Assembly (NCBI GenBank): GCA_964452355.1
Contig: CAYVKV010000002.1
Location: forward strand, 1 to 64,000
Direction of reading: 5' to 3'
Length of the DNA: 64,000 nt
Source of the DNA: UBA1450 sp964452355
GTDB lineage: Bacteria > Patescibacteriota > Microgenomatia > UBA1406 > GWC2-37-13
The translations under genes were made by a program, and so were the position numbers. Positions within the stretch are counted from its first letter, which is position 1. The number at the start of each line of letters is the position of its first letter. Positions 42,266 to 51,643 of this stretch are shown piece after piece. The notes beneath the pieces were generated by a model, which was not told where the DNA came from, ran no database searches, and worked only from the letters and a program-made list of their open reading frames with translations.

Positions 42266-43487
42266 ATTGTTTAACAAATGTTTGAAACAGTGTTCCTTTT
42301 TCAATAAAGTTTTTCCATACCGAATAGCTTGGTGACGCTGTTGAAAGAAGACAAATTGTGCCACTTTTTGTATTTTTATAGGCAAATGCCACCGCTTCTT
42401 TCATTTCTGATGTGTGAAATATCAGCGGATGATAATTATTCAGTTTATGAATAATCAATTCGATATCGGTGCCGGAATCGGGGAACAAAACAACATTTTG
42501 TACATGATATTTTTGAAGTTCCACAACCAATTGATGAAAATCATATCCGCGATTTTCTCCTCCTAAAAAGATGGTGTCAACAGGGCTTATTGCGTGTAAT
42601 GCCGCAATCGTCGATTCGGGTGTTGTGGATATTGCATCGTCGTAGAAAGTAATTTCATGAAAAGTTCCAATGTTTTCCAAACGGTGCGGAAGGGGCTCAA
42701 AAGATTTTAAACTCGAAAGAGAGTCGTTTTCAGGAATAGCAAATAAACGGGCAACGGCAAAAGCTGCCTCAATATTGTCATGGTTGTGCGTTCCTACTAA
42801 TTTTGTATCGTATTTTTTTTGAAACGCTTTTACGGGGATGTTCTTGCCCTGAAAATGGTGCGCCCACCTATTAAGAATTTCATACGAATTATTGTAAATA
42901 AAGTAATCCGTTGCATCTGCACATGTAAGAATCGAATGTTTTGCTTCATAGTAGTTTTCAACTGATCCGTGGTAGGGAATATGTTCAGGAAAGAGCGAAG
43001 TAATGACTGAAATATGTGGTGAATGTTGCATATCATCAAGTTGGTAGCTTGAAAGTTCATAAACAAAAATCGTTTCTGAAGAATATGGAGCGAGTAATGA
43101 TTTGAGTGCTGGTACTCCAATGTTGCCGATAAGGCGAACATCTTTTCCTGATTCTTTCAAAATGTGCGCAATAAGTGACGCGGTAGTACTTTTCCCTTTT
43201 GATCCCGTTACTCCAATGATCTGATTCTTTGGAATCGTTTCAAAAAATATATTAGTTGCCGTTGTGTACGGTTTTGTCACGTATTTTTTAGGAATTCCCG
43301 GAGTTTTTATGACAAAATCATAGTTCTGTTGTTCCAAGAGATAATCCGAACCATCTGCTTCATCTGCAGTTCCTATTTTCATTCGGGGGTATGTTAAGCG
43401 AATATACTCCTCGGTACCCTTACCTTCAATGCCATATCCAAGGATCAATACTTTTTTGTCTGCAAAATCAGATAATTTTTTTATCAT
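42240..43487 (-). CDS. murD: UDP-MurNAc-L-alanine:glutamate ligase MurD
   Basis: MurD attaches glutamate to UDP-MurNAc-L-Ala. The 415 residues have a Rossmann-like N-terminal domain (KKVLILGYGIEGKG), the ATP loop IGVTGSKGKSTT near 90-101, YELSSYQLDD and a C-terminal Mur ligase domain (DDAISTTPESTIAAL). The gene directly follows murL with a 4-nt overlap. This hints that the enzyme is a MurD2-type ligase that uses L-Glu, with MurL epimerising the product. Confidence 0.92.
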   Translation of the reverse strand: MIKKLSDFADKKVLILGYGIEGKGTEEYIRLTYPRMKIGTADEADGSDYLLEQQNYDFVIKTPGIPKKYVTKPYTTATNIFFETIPKNQIIGVTGSKGKSTTASLIAHILKESGKDVRLIGNIGVPALKSLLAPYSSETIFVYELSSYQLDDMQHSPHISVITSLFPEHIPYHGSVENYYEAKHSILTCADATDYFIYNNSYEILNRWAHHFQGKNIPVKAFQKKYDTKLVGTHNHDNIEAAFAVARLFAIPENDSLSSLKSFEPLPHRLENIGTFHEITFYDDAISTTPESTIAALHAISPVDTIFLGGENRGYDFHQLVVELQKYHVQNVVLFPDSGTDIELIIHKLNNYHPLIFHTSEMKEAVAFAYKNTKSGTICLLSTASPSYSVWKNFIEKGTLFQTFVKQYAKESENS

Positions 43488-44827
43488 AATGCGCTGTTTG
43501 GAATAATGGATTGAAATTCATCAGGAATCATGTGGGGAGATTTTGACACCAAAACATCATGCTTCAGTTTATTAACGGTATCGTTATCGGGTAGTATGTT
43601 TTGGACAAACTCCTTCATAATAAGTGTATCCTCAAACTCCTGCTTTTCATGAATGAGGGTCATCGCAACTACTGCCTCATCTGGTGTACCCACGCATTCA
43701 AATGGCTTATGGCCCTCAGCTCCAAATAATTGTTTGTATAAGGGTAATAATTCTTTTTTATCAAGAAAATTTTCTCCAAAAATATTTAACACCTCAGCCT
43801 TTGAAGAATATGCCGCCATAAGTATGAATGTAAAAGCACACTTTGGGCACGCGCCACACCAAAGATCTGAACCCGGATTATGAATGGCAAAATTTCTGTT
43901 ACAGCTTGAAAAAATTTGATGAAACTGCTGTTCCTTAGAAAATATTTGGGCAATTTGAAGTTCTGAAAGCGGGCGAAGTAATGAAAAATAATGAATTTGA
44001 GGGGTAAGGGTCTGAGAAATGAATTTTTGAAAAAGCTGTTCAAACTCAGATGATTTACTCCATTGATGATTGATCATTTCACCCAGATATTCTACATTTC
44101 CATGATCTGAGCTTCGCTCATTTGAAACGATCACATTTTTATAATCATAGAGATACGCACAAAGCACGCCAAGAAGTGCGTAAATTACTGAAATGGGAAC
44201 GTGACCATTAAAAACACCAACACTATTATTTACCTCAAACAACTGCGGGTCAATAAAACGATCAACAGTAATCGCTTTTATGTTTAATTTCTTTGTAATA
44301 TCGCTTGTAACCGAATATTTTTTTTGAGTTTCGACGATAAAACCATCAAAGCTCTTTGATGCATTTTGAAGTAATCGGGCGGAAACAATTGAATCCTTTC
44401 CTCCTCCAATCCCAACTAAACTTCTGTCCTTCAATGTGCAATCAGTCTGATCATTTTGAATCGACTCATCAAACGGAAAATGTATCAGATCGCGATAATC
44501 AAGCGAATTTTTAAAATAAAACTCCCCCATTCCCTTGGAATAAATAGTATTCCAAAAATCAGCCACTGTTTTTGATAATTGATATGATGAAAAGGAAATC
44601 TCTGTTGGACAGTACAGCTTCCAATAGCTCATTCCCAGTGCGATATGTACGGATTGCAATATTTTTTGCACGAGCGGATCTGTGTCATTCAACTTCTCGG
44701 ATTGTGGAAGACAAATTTTTTCGTCAAATCGATATGTCTTTGTATCCTTCGTTAGAATATAAAGGAAGTGAATCTCACCTGTTTTTGGATTCATTTTGAT
44801 TTGATCGAAGATAAAAGAGGAGCTCAT
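43484..44827 (-). CDS. murL: MurL-like UDP-MurNAc-L-Ala-L-Glu epimerase
   Basis: The 447 residues show an ATP-PP-type nucleotide loop GGGKDS at 141-146, VSNERSSDHGNVEY near 230-245, NHQWSKSSEFEQLF, and a cysteine pair CGACPKC near 337. This pattern and length fit MurL, which adenylates and epimerises the terminal L-Glu of UDP-MurNAc-L-Ala-L-Glu, as described in Xanthomonas with MurD2. The gene is first in the division cluster and overlaps murD by 4 nt, matching that pairing. No glutamate racemase is seen in the window. Identity is strong by context but unproven. Confidence 0.75.
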   Translation of the reverse strand: MSSSFIFDQIKMNPKTGEIHFLYILTKDTKTYRFDEKICLPQSEKLNDTDPLVQKILQSVHIALGMSYWKLYCPTEISFSSYQLSKTVADFWNTIYSKGMGEFYFKNSLDYRDLIHFPFDESIQNDQTDCTLKDRSLVGIGGGKDSIVSARLLQNASKSFDGFIVETQKKYSVTSDITKKLNIKAITVDRFIDPQLFEVNNSVGVFNGHVPISVIYALLGVLCAYLYDYKNVIVSNERSSDHGNVEYLGEMINHQWSKSSEFEQLFQKFISQTLTPQIHYFSLLRPLSELQIAQIFSKEQQFHQIFSSCNRNFAIHNPGSDLWCGACPKCAFTFILMAAYSSKAEVLNIFGENFLDKKELLPLYKQLFGAEGHKPFECVGTPDEAVVAMTLIHEKQEFEDTLIMKEFVQNILPDNDTVNKLKHDVLVSKSPHMIPDEFQSIIPNSAL

Positions 44828-44833
44828 ATGATC

Positions 44834-44839
44834 ATTATA
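44834..44839 (-). promoter_or_regulatory. murL / division cluster -10 box
   Basis: TATAAT on the minus strand ends 6 nt before the murL ATG. It would drive murL-murD-ftsW-murG-ftsQ-ftsA-ftsZ. Confidence 0.55.
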
Positions 44840-44849
44840 ATATAATAAA

Positions 44850-47153
44850 TCAATTGCTCATTGGGGTTGGAGTTCCTGGTTTTATGATCGTGTCAAAACA
44901 TCCACTTTTAGATTCTGTTCCGATGAGAAAATATTCAGTTTTTCCCGCGTAACACGATTTTCCGACCACATTTGGTGGCTTTTGAATCTCACCTTCCATA
45001 TCTTTTTCCTCAAGGAGGTAGGTAATAAGTCGATTAAAGACGGGCGCCGCTGCCAAAGATCCGGGAGCACTGTCCATTGGGCTACTATCGTTGTTTCCAA
45101 CCCAAACGCCAACTACTACCTTTGAAGTATATCCCACGGTCCATGCGTCTTTGAAATCGTTTGTGGTTCCTGTTTTTACCGATACCGTATGTCCGGGAAT
45201 GTTAAGTAAATTTGCCGGACCAAAAGCGGGAATTCGCGCATTGTTATCTGCAAGAATATCTGAAATGATAAATGAGACGCCTTCATCCAGTACTTTTGTT
45301 TTTGAACTGTATAACTCTTGAATTTTCCGCTCATTACTATCAATAATCGAGCCAACGGGACTCGCCTTGATTCGGTATCCACCGTTTGCAAACACGCCAA
45401 ATGCTTGTGAAAGATCAAGGAGCGTCACTTCACCTCCGCCAAGACTCAAAGAGAGTCCGAATCGAGATGAATCTTCCCACGTATTTATCCCCATTTCTTG
45501 TGCAAAATCGACAAATGATTGTACCCCAAGAGAATTGAGAACCTTAACTGCGGGGACGTTGTATGAGTTTGCAAGCGCTTGTCGAATAGAAACTCTCCCA
45601 TGATACCGCCGATCATAATTGACGGGCTTATATGATTCGCTCCCCGGAATATGAAAGATGATTGGCGAATCATCAATTGGTGTTGCCGCTGTAAATCCAC
45701 GAGATAATGCCATTGAGTACAATACGGGCTTGAGAGCTGACCCCGGTTGTCTGAGAGCAGTCGTGACATTGAACGCTCCATATTTATCTTTGAAATAGTC
45801 AACTGACCCGACCATGGCAAGTATTTCACCTGTTTCAGGATTTAATACAATGACACCTCCATTTGAAATATTTCGTGCCTTCAGGCGGTCTATTTCTTCT
45901 TGAAGAATTTGCTGTGCTTTGTTCTGAATCTCAAGATCAAGGGTAGTAACAATGCGAAAACCGGCTTCTTCAATTTGCTTGCTCCCGTACTCTTGTTCGA
46001 GATAGGTTCGAGTGTACATTACAAAATGTGGTGCTCGGATATTGGTTGTTGGTGCCTGAACATGTAATGGTTCGTTGCGGGCTGCTATCATTTCCTTTTG
46101 TGTAATATATCCGATTGAATACATTTCGTTTAACACCTGATTTCTTCTTTTTTCGGCAAGATCCGGATTAATAAACGGAGAATAGATTGATGGAGCGCGC
46201 GTAAGTCCGGCAAGAAGCGCAGATTCGCTTAAGGTCAAATCTCGTGCGTTTTTTCCAAAATAAACTTTTGCTCCTTCCTCAACACCATATGCAGATCCGC
46301 CATAAGCAACTTGATTGAGATACATTTCCATAATCTGATCTTTTGAATATATTTGCTCGGTCCAAAGAGCAAGCACCATTTCCTTTAGTTTTCGCTCCAT
46401 CGTGCGTTCTGGAGTAAGGAGCGCGCTTTTCACCAGTTGTTGGGTGATTGTTGATCCTCCTTGGAGTTCATTTGTTGCAAGTGTTTCTTTAATAGCGCGA
46501 AGTACACCGCCAAAAAATGAGATTCCCTTGTGATTGTAAAAATGCTTATCTTCAATAGAAATTGTTGCCTGAACTATGGTGTCTGGCAAATCGGTAAGCT
46601 CAACTTTTGTTCGATTGTAGTCTCTAAATATTTCATATAACAATCGACCATTTCGATCATAAAGGTGAGTAGATTGAGCAAAGTTCACTTCTCCAATTGA
46701 CTTTGGCGACGGAAGATCACTGACAAAAAGAAATGACTGATGCACAAATATCGTCAAGAGACAAAAAACGATGCCATAAACAAAATATCGAAAATAAATA
46801 CTTTTAAAAAAGCGAAATAATGATATCGCGAGAAATAAAATCCAAAATACAAAAGATTCAATTAACTTTAAAGATGATTTTAGGAGAAAACCAATCAGTT
46901 TTGGCGTACTGACAATACCATTAAAAATGCTTTTAATTTCTAATTTAATAAATCCAATAAATGCTTCTCCGGAAAAAAATGAATATACTTGAAGAATAGC
47001 CTTATTTATGTAAAGAAGTGGATAATAAACGCTCTTGAAAGTAACTTCACCAAGAGAAACAAAAAATAATGCAATAAGGTAAAGTAAAAAATAGATGGTA
47101 CCTGCAATCCAATTTTCTACCATACGATATGTAACAAGCGTCTGTTTCTGCAT
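44850..47153 (-). CDS. bifunctional penicillin-binding protein 1A, with multi-span N-terminus
   Basis: This enzyme polymerises glycan strands and cross-links peptides. From the ATG at 47153 it is 767 residues. The GT51 domain has IEDKHFYNHKGIS and QGGSTITQQLVKSALL; the transpeptidase has RQPGSALKP (active Ser), ANSYNVPAV and VKTGTT. The N-terminal about 140 residues hold three or four hydrophobic segments, where most class A PBPs have one. A TACAAT box 5 nt upstream supports the start. It lies between the division cluster and sortase. Confidence 0.93.
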   Translation of the reverse strand: MQKQTLVTYRMVENWIAGTIYFLLYLIALFFVSLGEVTFKSVYYPLLYINKAILQVYSFFSGEAFIGFIKLEIKSIFNGIVSTPKLIGFLLKSSLKLIESFVFWILFLAISLFRFFKSIYFRYFVYGIVFCLLTIFVHQSFLFVSDLPSPKSIGEVNFAQSTHLYDRNGRLLYEIFRDYNRTKVELTDLPDTIVQATISIEDKHFYNHKGISFFGGVLRAIKETLATNELQGGSTITQQLVKSALLTPERTMERKLKEMVLALWTEQIYSKDQIMEMYLNQVAYGGSAYGVEEGAKVYFGKNARDLTLSESALLAGLTRAPSIYSPFINPDLAEKRRNQVLNEMYSIGYITQKEMIAARNEPLHVQAPTTNIRAPHFVMYTRTYLEQEYGSKQIEEAGFRIVTTLDLEIQNKAQQILQEEIDRLKARNISNGGVIVLNPETGEILAMVGSVDYFKDKYGAFNVTTALRQPGSALKPVLYSMALSRGFTAATPIDDSPIIFHIPGSESYKPVNYDRRYHGRVSIRQALANSYNVPAVKVLNSLGVQSFVDFAQEMGINTWEDSSRFGLSLSLGGGEVTLLDLSQAFGVFANGGYRIKASPVGSIIDSNERKIQELYSSKTKVLDEGVSFIISDILADNNARIPAFGPANLLNIPGHTVSVKTGTTNDFKDAWTVGYTSKVVVGVWVGNNDSSPMDSAPGSLAAAPVFNRLITYLLEEKDMEGEIQKPPNVVGKSCYAGKTEYFLIGTESKSGCFDTIIKPGTPTPMSN

Positions 47154-47158
47154 GCACC

Positions 47159-47164
47159 ATTGTA
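47159..47164 (-). promoter_or_regulatory. PBP1A -10 box
   Basis: TACAAT on the minus strand ends 5 nt before the ATG at 47153 and decides that start. Confidence 0.5.
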
Positions 47165-47193
47165 CCAAACTATAGGACGAGGTAAACAGGAAA

Positions 47194-47949
47194 TTATTTG
47201 AGAGAAAGCGATGTATCTCGAACCAGTCGAGCTTTGACCACGAGGCGTTGTAAATAGGTACCGGGAGGCACGCATGTTATAAGAGTAATAATCGAATCAT
47301 TGAATTGTTGTTCCAGTACTGATACCTCATCTGGATTCACTATAAACATATCATATACCTCATATTCGTACTGTCCACCATTTATTTGGACAAACACATT
47401 GTCACCGACCTCAAGTTTTGGCAGATAGGTAAACACCGTTTTATAGTCTTTTTGGTTAAAGAGCTGAGGAAGAGTAGAATGACCAAAAATAGCTACGTTC
47501 CCATATTGTCCCGGAAGAGATGACGGCAGATAGTGTATCAGGCTTTTTGAAAGATCAGCCCCCCCAACCTCAACATTTAAATTGCTCAGATTTAATCGGG
47601 GAATAGAGAGGGAAAATGATTCGGTGTCCAAATCATCTCGACCCACGGGCAGATTTGATGTAGGAAACCAAACATTTGCTTGAGTAAAATCTCTTAAGTT
47701 ATTGGAGAGTGACAACCCATCAGCATAGACTGATTGTGCAAATTCAAGAGATGACACAGTATCAGAATCAGGAAGAGGGGACGCAGAAGAACGTTTTAAA
47801 AAAAGCTGAGCATACAGTTCAAATGACACCAAAGGATAAAAAGCCCAAAATAAAAATCCCGCTCCAATAAGTAATATTCCGTATGAAATCACCTGGACTG
47901 ATTGTTTGCGTTTGGAAATATTTGCCTTCCGATAAACTTTTAGGGCCAT
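47194..47949 (-). CDS. sortase
   Basis: The 251 residues have an N-terminal membrane anchor (about 20-40) and a sortase barrel with the triad His157 (IFGHST), Cys226 (TLITC) and Arg235 (LQRLVV). The C-terminal part LITCVPPGTYLQRLVVKARL resembles class D/E or CPR-type sortases. It joins surface proteins with an LPxTG-like signal to the wall or a lipid. The gene is 5 nt after a baseplate-J-like gene, so they are likely co-transcribed. A possible substrate is encoded at 62606-63053. Confidence 0.9.
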   Translation of the reverse strand: MALKVYRKANISKRKQSVQVISYGILLIGAGFLFWAFYPLVSFELYAQLFLKRSSASPLPDSDTVSSLEFAQSVYADGLSLSNNLRDFTQANVWFPTSNLPVGRDDLDTESFSLSIPRLNLSNLNVEVGGADLSKSLIHYLPSSLPGQYGNVAIFGHSTLPQLFNQKDYKTVFTYLPKLEVGDNVFVQINGGQYEYEVYDMFIVNPDEVSVLEQQFNDSIITLITCVPPGTYLQRLVVKARLVRDTSLSLK

Positions 47950-47954
47950 ATGTG

Positions 47955-50093
47955 TCAGCGCACCGAGGTGCTAATACTTATATTTTTACTAAAGAGTGGC
48001 GCCCATAAAGAGAGAACGGGAATCCATCCAAATGGTTGATCGGCTTCAATCTTTTCAATTTCATACTTTTTTATTAACTGTTCTTCGAGCGCTCCAATCG
48101 GCTGCATTCGTGAAGATGATTTAATTTTTTCAAGCTCAACATTTTTATGTATTGTTGCCGATGCATCAATCGAAAGTTGCACCTCATCTTTTCCTTGTTT
48201 TACGTCTTCAATCGTATATTCAATATTGTCAGAATCAACAGCATATCCTGCATCAAGTTCAGAACCAAAAAGCTCTTTGAGACTGGCTACGAGTATATTT
48301 TTCTTAATCGTAAAATATTCAACCTCAGACTCTGCATCGATTGATAACGATTGTGCTTCTTCACCTATTTCCCCGGAGAACGTCGTATCAATAATTTTTG
48401 CTGAAGTGAGGTCTGAAATAATGATTTCGTCGTTGCTAATCTGCGTTCCGAGCACATTTTCAGAATTCTGCTTTGCTTGCTTTTCCGCTTCAGTTTTGAG
48501 TGCATCCATATCTTTTTTAGAGATGGTCGAGACTTCCTTTTTGGAACCACCGGTAAACGCATCGTCAGCAATTGCAAGATACAAAGATTCGGGAAGTGAT
48601 GCTATTTTGAACTGAGTTCCCGATGCAAGATTGTATTCTGGACCGATGTCTTTTGCAGTCACATTTACAGATTTTTTCCCTGATTGTTTAATTCCATTAT
48701 CAGTAACTTCACTCGAAGGCGCAACCTTCACTTCACTATCAAGCAAAAATACGAAACTTCCTTTTGATATTTCAGTCCCTTTTACAAAGGTTCGCTCAGA
48801 GTTATCAAAATTATGTATAGTAACGGTACCGGTTGCATTTTCACCAACATCTCGGGAACCCGATGTATTCTTTTTATTTGAATATGTATTGGTGACGTCC
48901 TTTTTGATAACTGCAAGTTCGCTGGATTCAGTGTCTTTTATTGGTATGTCAATATCAAACGTTTGATCAACCGTTTTTGACTTGAGATATATCTTGAGAT
49001 GAAGCGTGTGAAGGAAATATTCGTATATTGCCAAAATTCCCACCACAAATAATACCGCTATCGCGGTGATAATGATGATTTTTTTCTTGTTTGTACGATC
49101 GGATCCCTCGGATCCATCCGATGAAAAGGAATCTTTCATTTTTCCCATAAAATTTTTTCCTTGCTTAGCTTCAAATATATCATTTTGAGAATTATTTATT
49201 GATTGTTGCGATGAGATTAAGTCGGGAGCTGGCATTTTTATGGGGCGTTTTGAATCGGTCAGTACATCCTTTCCTTCAAGGAAACCGAAATTGACTTTTT
49301 CGCCTGTTCCTGCGCTTGTCAAAGCCGATTGAGCAATCGGAGCGCCATTTGCATCCTCAGCATCATGATTCATGACCATTTCCTTGGTAAATGTTTCGAC
49401 AAGCGTTTGATTGAGCTCGTCCTGTTTGATAATTTCAATGGTTGGGTGTTGGGGAAAAATAGCTTCATCCCACGCATACGTTGCAAGTTTCGAAGCTATT
49501 TCAGCCTTATCTACATCTCCAAATATTTTCATCGCATTTGGAAGTACAACATGTTTTGGCAATTCCTTAAATACACTATTGAGATCATCCCCCACCTCAT
49601 CAGTACGAGCAATGTATTGAGAATGTACAATTTTATTTCCCTTTATGACACTTACCCCCAACTTTGTTTTATTTACTTCAATAGCTATTGTATTTACGAT
49701 TGATTGTTCAATAAAATACCGTTCCAATGCTTCTTTCACATCAATATATCCCAAAGGCTCAAGCTCAAGATCTTTCGATAATTTTTTGATGATATCTTTG
49801 TATGGAGCTTTTATTTCAAACGTTTCCGCATCGATCATCCATGAGTGTAGAAAAAAAATCGTCTGACTGAGATGATGATCCGTTTTTAATTCCAGCTCAG
49901 ATATAAGATTATCAATATCTTCTAATATTTTGTCAAAACCCGCCGTAAGACTGTAGGTATTTTGTGAAATGATGTAGGTTTGTCCGTTTGTAATCTCAAA
50001 AACAAATCCAAATGCTGAAGCATCAGTAATATAGAGGCCAAAATAGATAGATTTTTCTGATTTTTTTTTGAAGAACGGTATCGAAAAGCCCAT
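47955..50093 (-). CDS. PilM-like plus baseplate-J-like membrane protein
   Basis: The 712-residue protein has an N-terminal half resembling the actin-like fold (YFGLYITDASAFGFVFE; NTIAIEVNKTKLGVSVI), a single membrane helix near 345-365 and an extracytoplasmic half. That half has ATGTVTIHNFDNSERTFVKGTEI and SVNVTAKDIGPEYNLASGTQFKI, similar to the CPR proteins often named baseplate J/gp47-like. No other phage or contractile-tail gene is near. It precedes sortase by 5 nt, suggesting a joint envelope role. The function is unknown. Confidence 0.65.
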   Translation of the reverse strand: MGFSIPFFKKKSEKSIYFGLYITDASAFGFVFEITNGQTYIISQNTYSLTAGFDKILEDIDNLISELELKTDHHLSQTIFFLHSWMIDAETFEIKAPYKDIIKKLSKDLELEPLGYIDVKEALERYFIEQSIVNTIAIEVNKTKLGVSVIKGNKIVHSQYIARTDEVGDDLNSVFKELPKHVVLPNAMKIFGDVDKAEIASKLATYAWDEAIFPQHPTIEIIKQDELNQTLVETFTKEMVMNHDAEDANGAPIAQSALTSAGTGEKVNFGFLEGKDVLTDSKRPIKMPAPDLISSQQSINNSQNDIFEAKQGKNFMGKMKDSFSSDGSEGSDRTNKKKIIIITAIAVLFVVGILAIYEYFLHTLHLKIYLKSKTVDQTFDIDIPIKDTESSELAVIKKDVTNTYSNKKNTSGSRDVGENATGTVTIHNFDNSERTFVKGTEISKGSFVFLLDSEVKVAPSSEVTDNGIKQSGKKSVNVTAKDIGPEYNLASGTQFKIASLPESLYLAIADDAFTGGSKKEVSTISKKDMDALKTEAEKQAKQNSENVLGTQISNDEIIISDLTSAKIIDTTFSGEIGEEAQSLSIDAESEVEYFTIKKNILVASLKELFGSELDAGYAVDSDNIEYTIEDVKQGKDEVQLSIDASATIHKNVELEKIKSSSRMQPIGALEEQLIKKYEIEKIEADQPFGWIPVLSLWAPLFSKNISISTSVR

Positions 50094-50138
50094 ACAACCT
50101 CATATTAGCATAATTACCACGCAAGTTCCAATGGTCTC

Positions 50139-51623
50139 CTATTCAATTTTATATCGATCAAGTACCTTGTTTATTCCTTGTCCAGCGGTGCTTAATGCAG
50201 CAGAATAATCGGTGCCCGCTGACGTTGATGTGATGGCTACTTCAAGATACTTCAAAATCTCATCATTCAATCCTGCATCAAATGTGCGATCAACCAGAGG
50301 AAGAGAGAGATAGACATCATTTTCTGCCTGTCGGACAACCGCCGCAAGATACGCATGATCTTTCAAAAGCTCACTCATATCTTTCCGAGGATACGCTGAT
50401 CCAAATAGTCGCGTTTTTGATTGGGATTCATGCATCTTCAAAAGCTGTTCTTTTTCAGATAAATACTTCAAAAATTTCCATGCCTCGGCTTGATTATTAT
50501 TATTCTTATTCACCCCTTCTACCCAATAATTTGCAATCGAAACCGCTGCATCATCTATCCCTTTTGGCACGTCGGCAACCTTAATATTAAGTTCAGGATT
50601 TTGACTTTTGATGTTAATAATTTGCCATGACGGTCCTAAAATCATCGCAACCTTTCCTTGAATAAATGCGGTGGTCGAGACTGGCATCTCATCATTCCAA
50701 TAACCATCTTCAGAAAATTTTCGATACAACTCAAGAGCTTCAGCAGCCTCAGGTGAGGTAAGATCTTTAAAGTCTCCGCCATTTAACAAAAGTAAAATAC
50801 CAAAGATTTCACCAAAATGTTCAACATTTGTTGCAGATCCGATAGCCATTCCTGCAGTGATTATAGAATCGTTGGTATCTTTCACCGTAAGTTGCTTTAT
50901 GGATGAAAAGACATCATTTCCCTCTCCCACCCACGTATTGGGGGGGCTCTGCAATCCCGCCTGTTTGAGGATGTCTTCATTGTAGATAAGTACTGTACCG
51001 TCCACCATCAATGGAATACCATAGTACTGCTCATTGATTTTAAGATCTTTTTGAAAGATAGGATAAAAAGTGTTGTTAAATTCTTCGACAGTCATAATAT
51101 CGCTCGGAATAGAAGTGAGAACTTCTTTTATTTCAGGAAGCCAGGTATTATGAAACCGAAAAATATCAGGCCCATTTCCCGTTTGACTTCTTGCAAGAAG
51201 TCGCTCCCGATACTGCTCAGGAGCCATTTTTTCATACTGAATCGTGATTTTTGGATTTTTGATTTTATATTCATCAATCACCGATTGAAATACCTCTTTT
51301 TCATCCCAAAGTCCCCAGTAGGTAAGCGTCACTTCTTCTTTTGCTGGTTCAGGAGTTGACGATGGAGGACTCATCATATCACGGAGAAAAAACCAATAGA
51401 TCAGTCCAAAAACTATTAAGAAAAAAATAATTGCTCCAATGATAAACATCGCTTTGTTATTATTTTCCTGATAGACGGGAACATCTGTTGGAAAATCAGG
51501 AGGAATACTTCCTGAAATCTCTTCGGGGTGTTCAATCTCAGATGATACCTCCTCAGGAATGATAGATCCTTGAATCGGTTTGGGGGATTGTTGATTTATA
51601 TCATTATTTTCAGTATGATCCAT
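50139..51623 (-). CDS. membrane-anchored extracellular solute-binding protein (family 1 like)
   Basis: The 494 residues have an acidic N-terminus (1-55), one membrane helix (about 58-80) and a periplasmic-binding-protein domain: LTYWGLWDEKEVFQSVIDEYKIKNPKITIQYE near 98-130, then GNGPDIFRFHNTW and AMILGPSW typical of sugar-binding family 1. There is no lipobox. No ABC permease or ATPase gene is close, so it is an orphan here. It may be a transporter component encoded elsewhere or a sensor. Divergent from vanW. Confidence 0.85.
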   Translation of the reverse strand: MDHTENNDINQQSPKPIQGSIIPEEVSSEIEHPEEISGSIPPDFPTDVPVYQENNNKAMFIIGAIIFFLIVFGLIYWFFLRDMMSPPSSTPEPAKEEVTLTYWGLWDEKEVFQSVIDEYKIKNPKITIQYEKMAPEQYRERLLARSQTGNGPDIFRFHNTWLPEIKEVLTSIPSDIMTVEEFNNTFYPIFQKDLKINEQYYGIPLMVDGTVLIYNEDILKQAGLQSPPNTWVGEGNDVFSSIKQLTVKDTNDSIITAGMAIGSATNVEHFGEIFGILLLLNGGDFKDLTSPEAAEALELYRKFSEDGYWNDEMPVSTTAFIQGKVAMILGPSWQIINIKSQNPELNIKVADVPKGIDDAAVSIANYWVEGVNKNNNNQAEAWKFLKYLSEKEQLLKMHESQSKTRLFGSAYPRKDMSELLKDHAYLAAVVRQAENDVYLSLPLVDRTFDAGLNDEILKYLEVAITSTSAGTDYSAALSTAGQGINKVLDRYKIE

Positions 51624-51643
51624 ATATCAATAATACTAAATTT

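Noticed and set aside
47955..50093. Prophage or contractile injection system because of the baseplate-J-like domain
   Set aside because: No tail, sheath, capsid or integrase genes in the region; the protein is anchored in the membrane and adjoins sortase.
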